A stretch of DNA of 60,898 bases from Chromera velia. Lineage: Eukaryota; Sar; Chromeraceae. A program made the position numbers and the translations under genes. This document shows, piece by piece, positions 58,796 through 60,898 of the stretch (positions are counted from its first letter, which is position 1; each line of letters opens with the position of its first letter). The notes under the pieces were generated by a model. That model made no database searches, was not told where the DNA came from, and saw only the letters and a program-made list of their open reading frames with translations. The stretch lies in the NCBI GenBank assembly GCA_018398765.1, contig JAHBMJ010005933.1, forward strand, positions 1-60,898. Reading direction: 5' to 3'.

Positions 58796-59756
58796 GTGAG
58801 TGAGTGAGTGAGTCTGTTTGAAAGAAAAGCAGTTCGTTCTGTTGGGGATCAGGAGAGACACCTGCCGGCTTCCATTTTTGAGTAGACAAATGCATCGAAG
58901 ATTGAAACGGGGATGAAATATTCTGTCCCACTGATGATAAGCATCTTGGTGGGATGCAGGGAAGGGGGGGGAATGGACATTCCTTCCTGCCGACTGCCCC
59001 CATGATCAAGCCGTGCGCCTCTTGTGCCTCCCTCCCCCGACGCTCTTTTGCACTTGCAGACCCGTCTAAGCATTCATTCTCGCTCCTGACATGTCGATCG
59101 ATCCAACGTTCTCTCCAGCAAATGACAACTCTTCATCGCTTTCGTGACTAGTTGATGTCGTTCCGAAGTCTCTCTTGAAGGAGCCAACCACGCAAAACTG
59201 TCTCATGAATGCAAACAATCTGTTTGTGTCTGATTGTGTCTCCTGTCCTTCAGGAAGGGGAAAGGTGACGTCAAGCACTTGGGGCTGGCCCCAGATTGTG
59301 GAACGGGATAAGTCACGCCGGCCGGTATCATAATTTCTAGATGTGCAATACAGTTTGAATATGGTAACCCCGTAACTTGGAGCACCAGGTGAGCCTGGAG
59401 CTAAGCAAATAGGACTCACCCTAAAATGATAAAGTATATAATTTGTGTTAGTGATTGTGTGAATATGAAGCTTTCAGTTAAATATGTGCACTTATATTTT
59501 AAAAAATATTATTGAGAAAAGATTTTTTTTGTGGAGTCAATGTGGACAACTTTAGTAGTAAGCAGAAGTGAGATTCATAATTTGTTGAATGCATGCAGGG
59601 CGCTTGACAATCATAGTACTAGTCAGAGTAGCAGCAGATTATCATAAATCTGAATCATAATGCAGCAATAGCGTAGGTAATAACTTGTATTTGATTTTTT
59701 TGAATGATGTTTGTAGATGTTTGAGTTAAATAATTTATGATTGATTGATTGATTGA
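58796..59756. other. Spacer after the ZIP gene
   Basis: It begins with GTGA tandem units that overlap the stop codon, then mixed sequence to about 59400, then AT-rich DNA up to the LINE tail. No supported gene. Confidence 0.5.
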
Positions 59757-60898
59757 TATGTTCCGCCCCAGGGCCTTCCCGCTATGTCTATCTGTTGCCA
59801 GAGCTAGCAGGGTGGGGCGTTCCCCAGCCTAAGCTGAGGTATCAGACCCCGCCCTAGGGGCCCGCAGAGTCTGTTGCCCTGACCGCTGCTGCATGATTGT
59901 TCATTCTTCGAGCCACGGCTCTGGATCCGTCACATCATCCGTGTTGGCTTTCCGGCCTGAATATCGATCTGAAACGGTATGCGATTTAGGCTTCCGCACT
60001 CTTCTTGTTCACTTTACTAATCTTCTTCTGCGGCTCCCTCCTTCCCCACCCTAACGCTCCTTCGGTCGTCTCTAAGTTATTAATCGTCTCCTCATTTTTT
60101 TTTTGTTAGTTTCTCGATTGCCCACTGCCTTCCGGTGATTCCTGCATGTCTGACTGCCAGAGCGTCTCCCTCTATATGTCCATACCATCCTGGATACTCC
60201 TCAAACACCTTCCGTCTGAATGACGCCCATCCTAAAAACTCATCCACTACGGTATGACATTCATTCAACAGAAAGTAGAAAAGCGTCGAGTTGTTTCTTT
60301 TTCCCTCTTCTCTATTGAGCCTTTCTCTTTCTGTGGCTGCCTTTCTAGCTCTTTCTTCTATCTTGCTATCCCATTTCTGTTCTATCTTCCTGAACATCTC
60401 TGCTCTCTCTCTGTTAAAAGCAGGATATTCTGTCACCAGATGGATTTCATCTTCCACCACCTCGATTCCCAACCACCCTCGACAGAACTGGCACATCCTT
60501 TTCTGTAATGGCACCTTCTCCCCCCCCATACCAGAATTTTTCCCTGAGTCGCAGCCACAGCCCTGTCTCCCACCCTGCATGCTGCTCTCCTCCTGTGTTC
60601 CGATCGCGGCGCCACTCTCATATAGCAAAAAGGGGCTCTCCCTATTTTCTCTTTGTCTATTTTCATTGTCGAGCCAACCTTTCTACCTGCTCTGTCTTCA
60701 AACAAAGAAAGGTGGAGACGGTTTCCGTTTGAGACCTTTCTGTGCACGTCAGCCATCATCACTCCTGTTAGTTCTGCCTTCTCCTGACTGCTCTTCAGAG
60801 AAATTTCTCTTATGTTTCTTTCTATTCTATGTGCAAACGCCTCTCTCTTTTTCTCGTTTAGCTCATTTTTTGTTCTTTTCAGCAGTTATCTCTTTATC
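59745..60898 (-). pseudogene. LINE 3' end (non-LTR retrotransposon), running out of the window
   Basis: The minus frame 60628-60092 contains a C-terminal zinc-type segment of LINE ORF2: MCQFCRGWLGIEVVEDEIH, TEYPAFNRERAEMF, then a basic helical tail and stop. An overlapping frame (60762-60433) carries the preceding part, so there is one frameshift near 60510-60530. The element's 3' terminus on minus ends in ATCAATCAATCAATCAAT (59757-59738 region), a tetranucleotide tail like that of many LINEs. The RT part lies beyond the window. Confidence 0.65.

Overview
The window is intron-rich nuclear DNA from a eukaryotic microbe. The genes are split into many short exons, proteins carry long Ser/Pro/Gly-rich insertions, intergenic DNA is full of tetranucleotide and dinucleotide repeats, and several transposon families are present. 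The mix (a membrane hybrid histidine kinase, RCC1 and ZIP proteins, chromodomain Ty3/gypsy and LINE debris, very low-complexity coding) would suit an alveolate alga such as a chromerid. That assignment is an inference from style, not from a marker gene.

Layout. 1-1952: the 3' end of a Ser/Pro-rich gene. 1953-8758: low-complexity, then AT-rich intergenic DNA with a 145-bp perfect duplication. 8759-20286 (minus): a 25-exon hybrid histidine kinase, whose exons I could join in phase to 1340 codons. It has a membrane region, HisKA H-box, N/G1/F/G2 boxes and a C-terminal receiver. Facing it head to head, 20938-24356 (plus) is an RCC1 beta-propeller gene. 24357-27000 is AT-rich and holds a foldback repeat. 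27867-29451 (minus) is a two-exon secreted protein of the vicinal-oxygen-chelate (glyoxalase-like) fold.

29.6-52.4 kb is a transposon-rich block. It holds a decayed chromodomain Ty3/gypsy element (30.2-33.2 kb), an intact-looking four-exon DUF6729-like transposase-type gene (33.9-37.4 kb), a LINE fragment (39.0-40.7 kb), and a pair of inverted copies of an unnamed element (41.3-42.7 and 48.4-50.0 kb). One of those copies carries a 631-bp MITE that the other lacks. A hAT-like fragment (44.7-45.5 kb) is nested in another repeat whose uninterrupted copy lies at 51.3-51.75 kb.

54560-58795 (plus) is a five-exon ZIP metal transporter with a very long His-rich cytosolic loop. The window ends inside a second LINE 3' end (59.76 kb onward, minus).

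The host genes do not form an operon-like pathway. The only positional relation worth noting is the shared 650-bp spacer between the kinase and RCC1 genes. Exon boundaries were inferred by eye from reading-frame phase, motif continuity and GT/AG sites. No transcript data were available.
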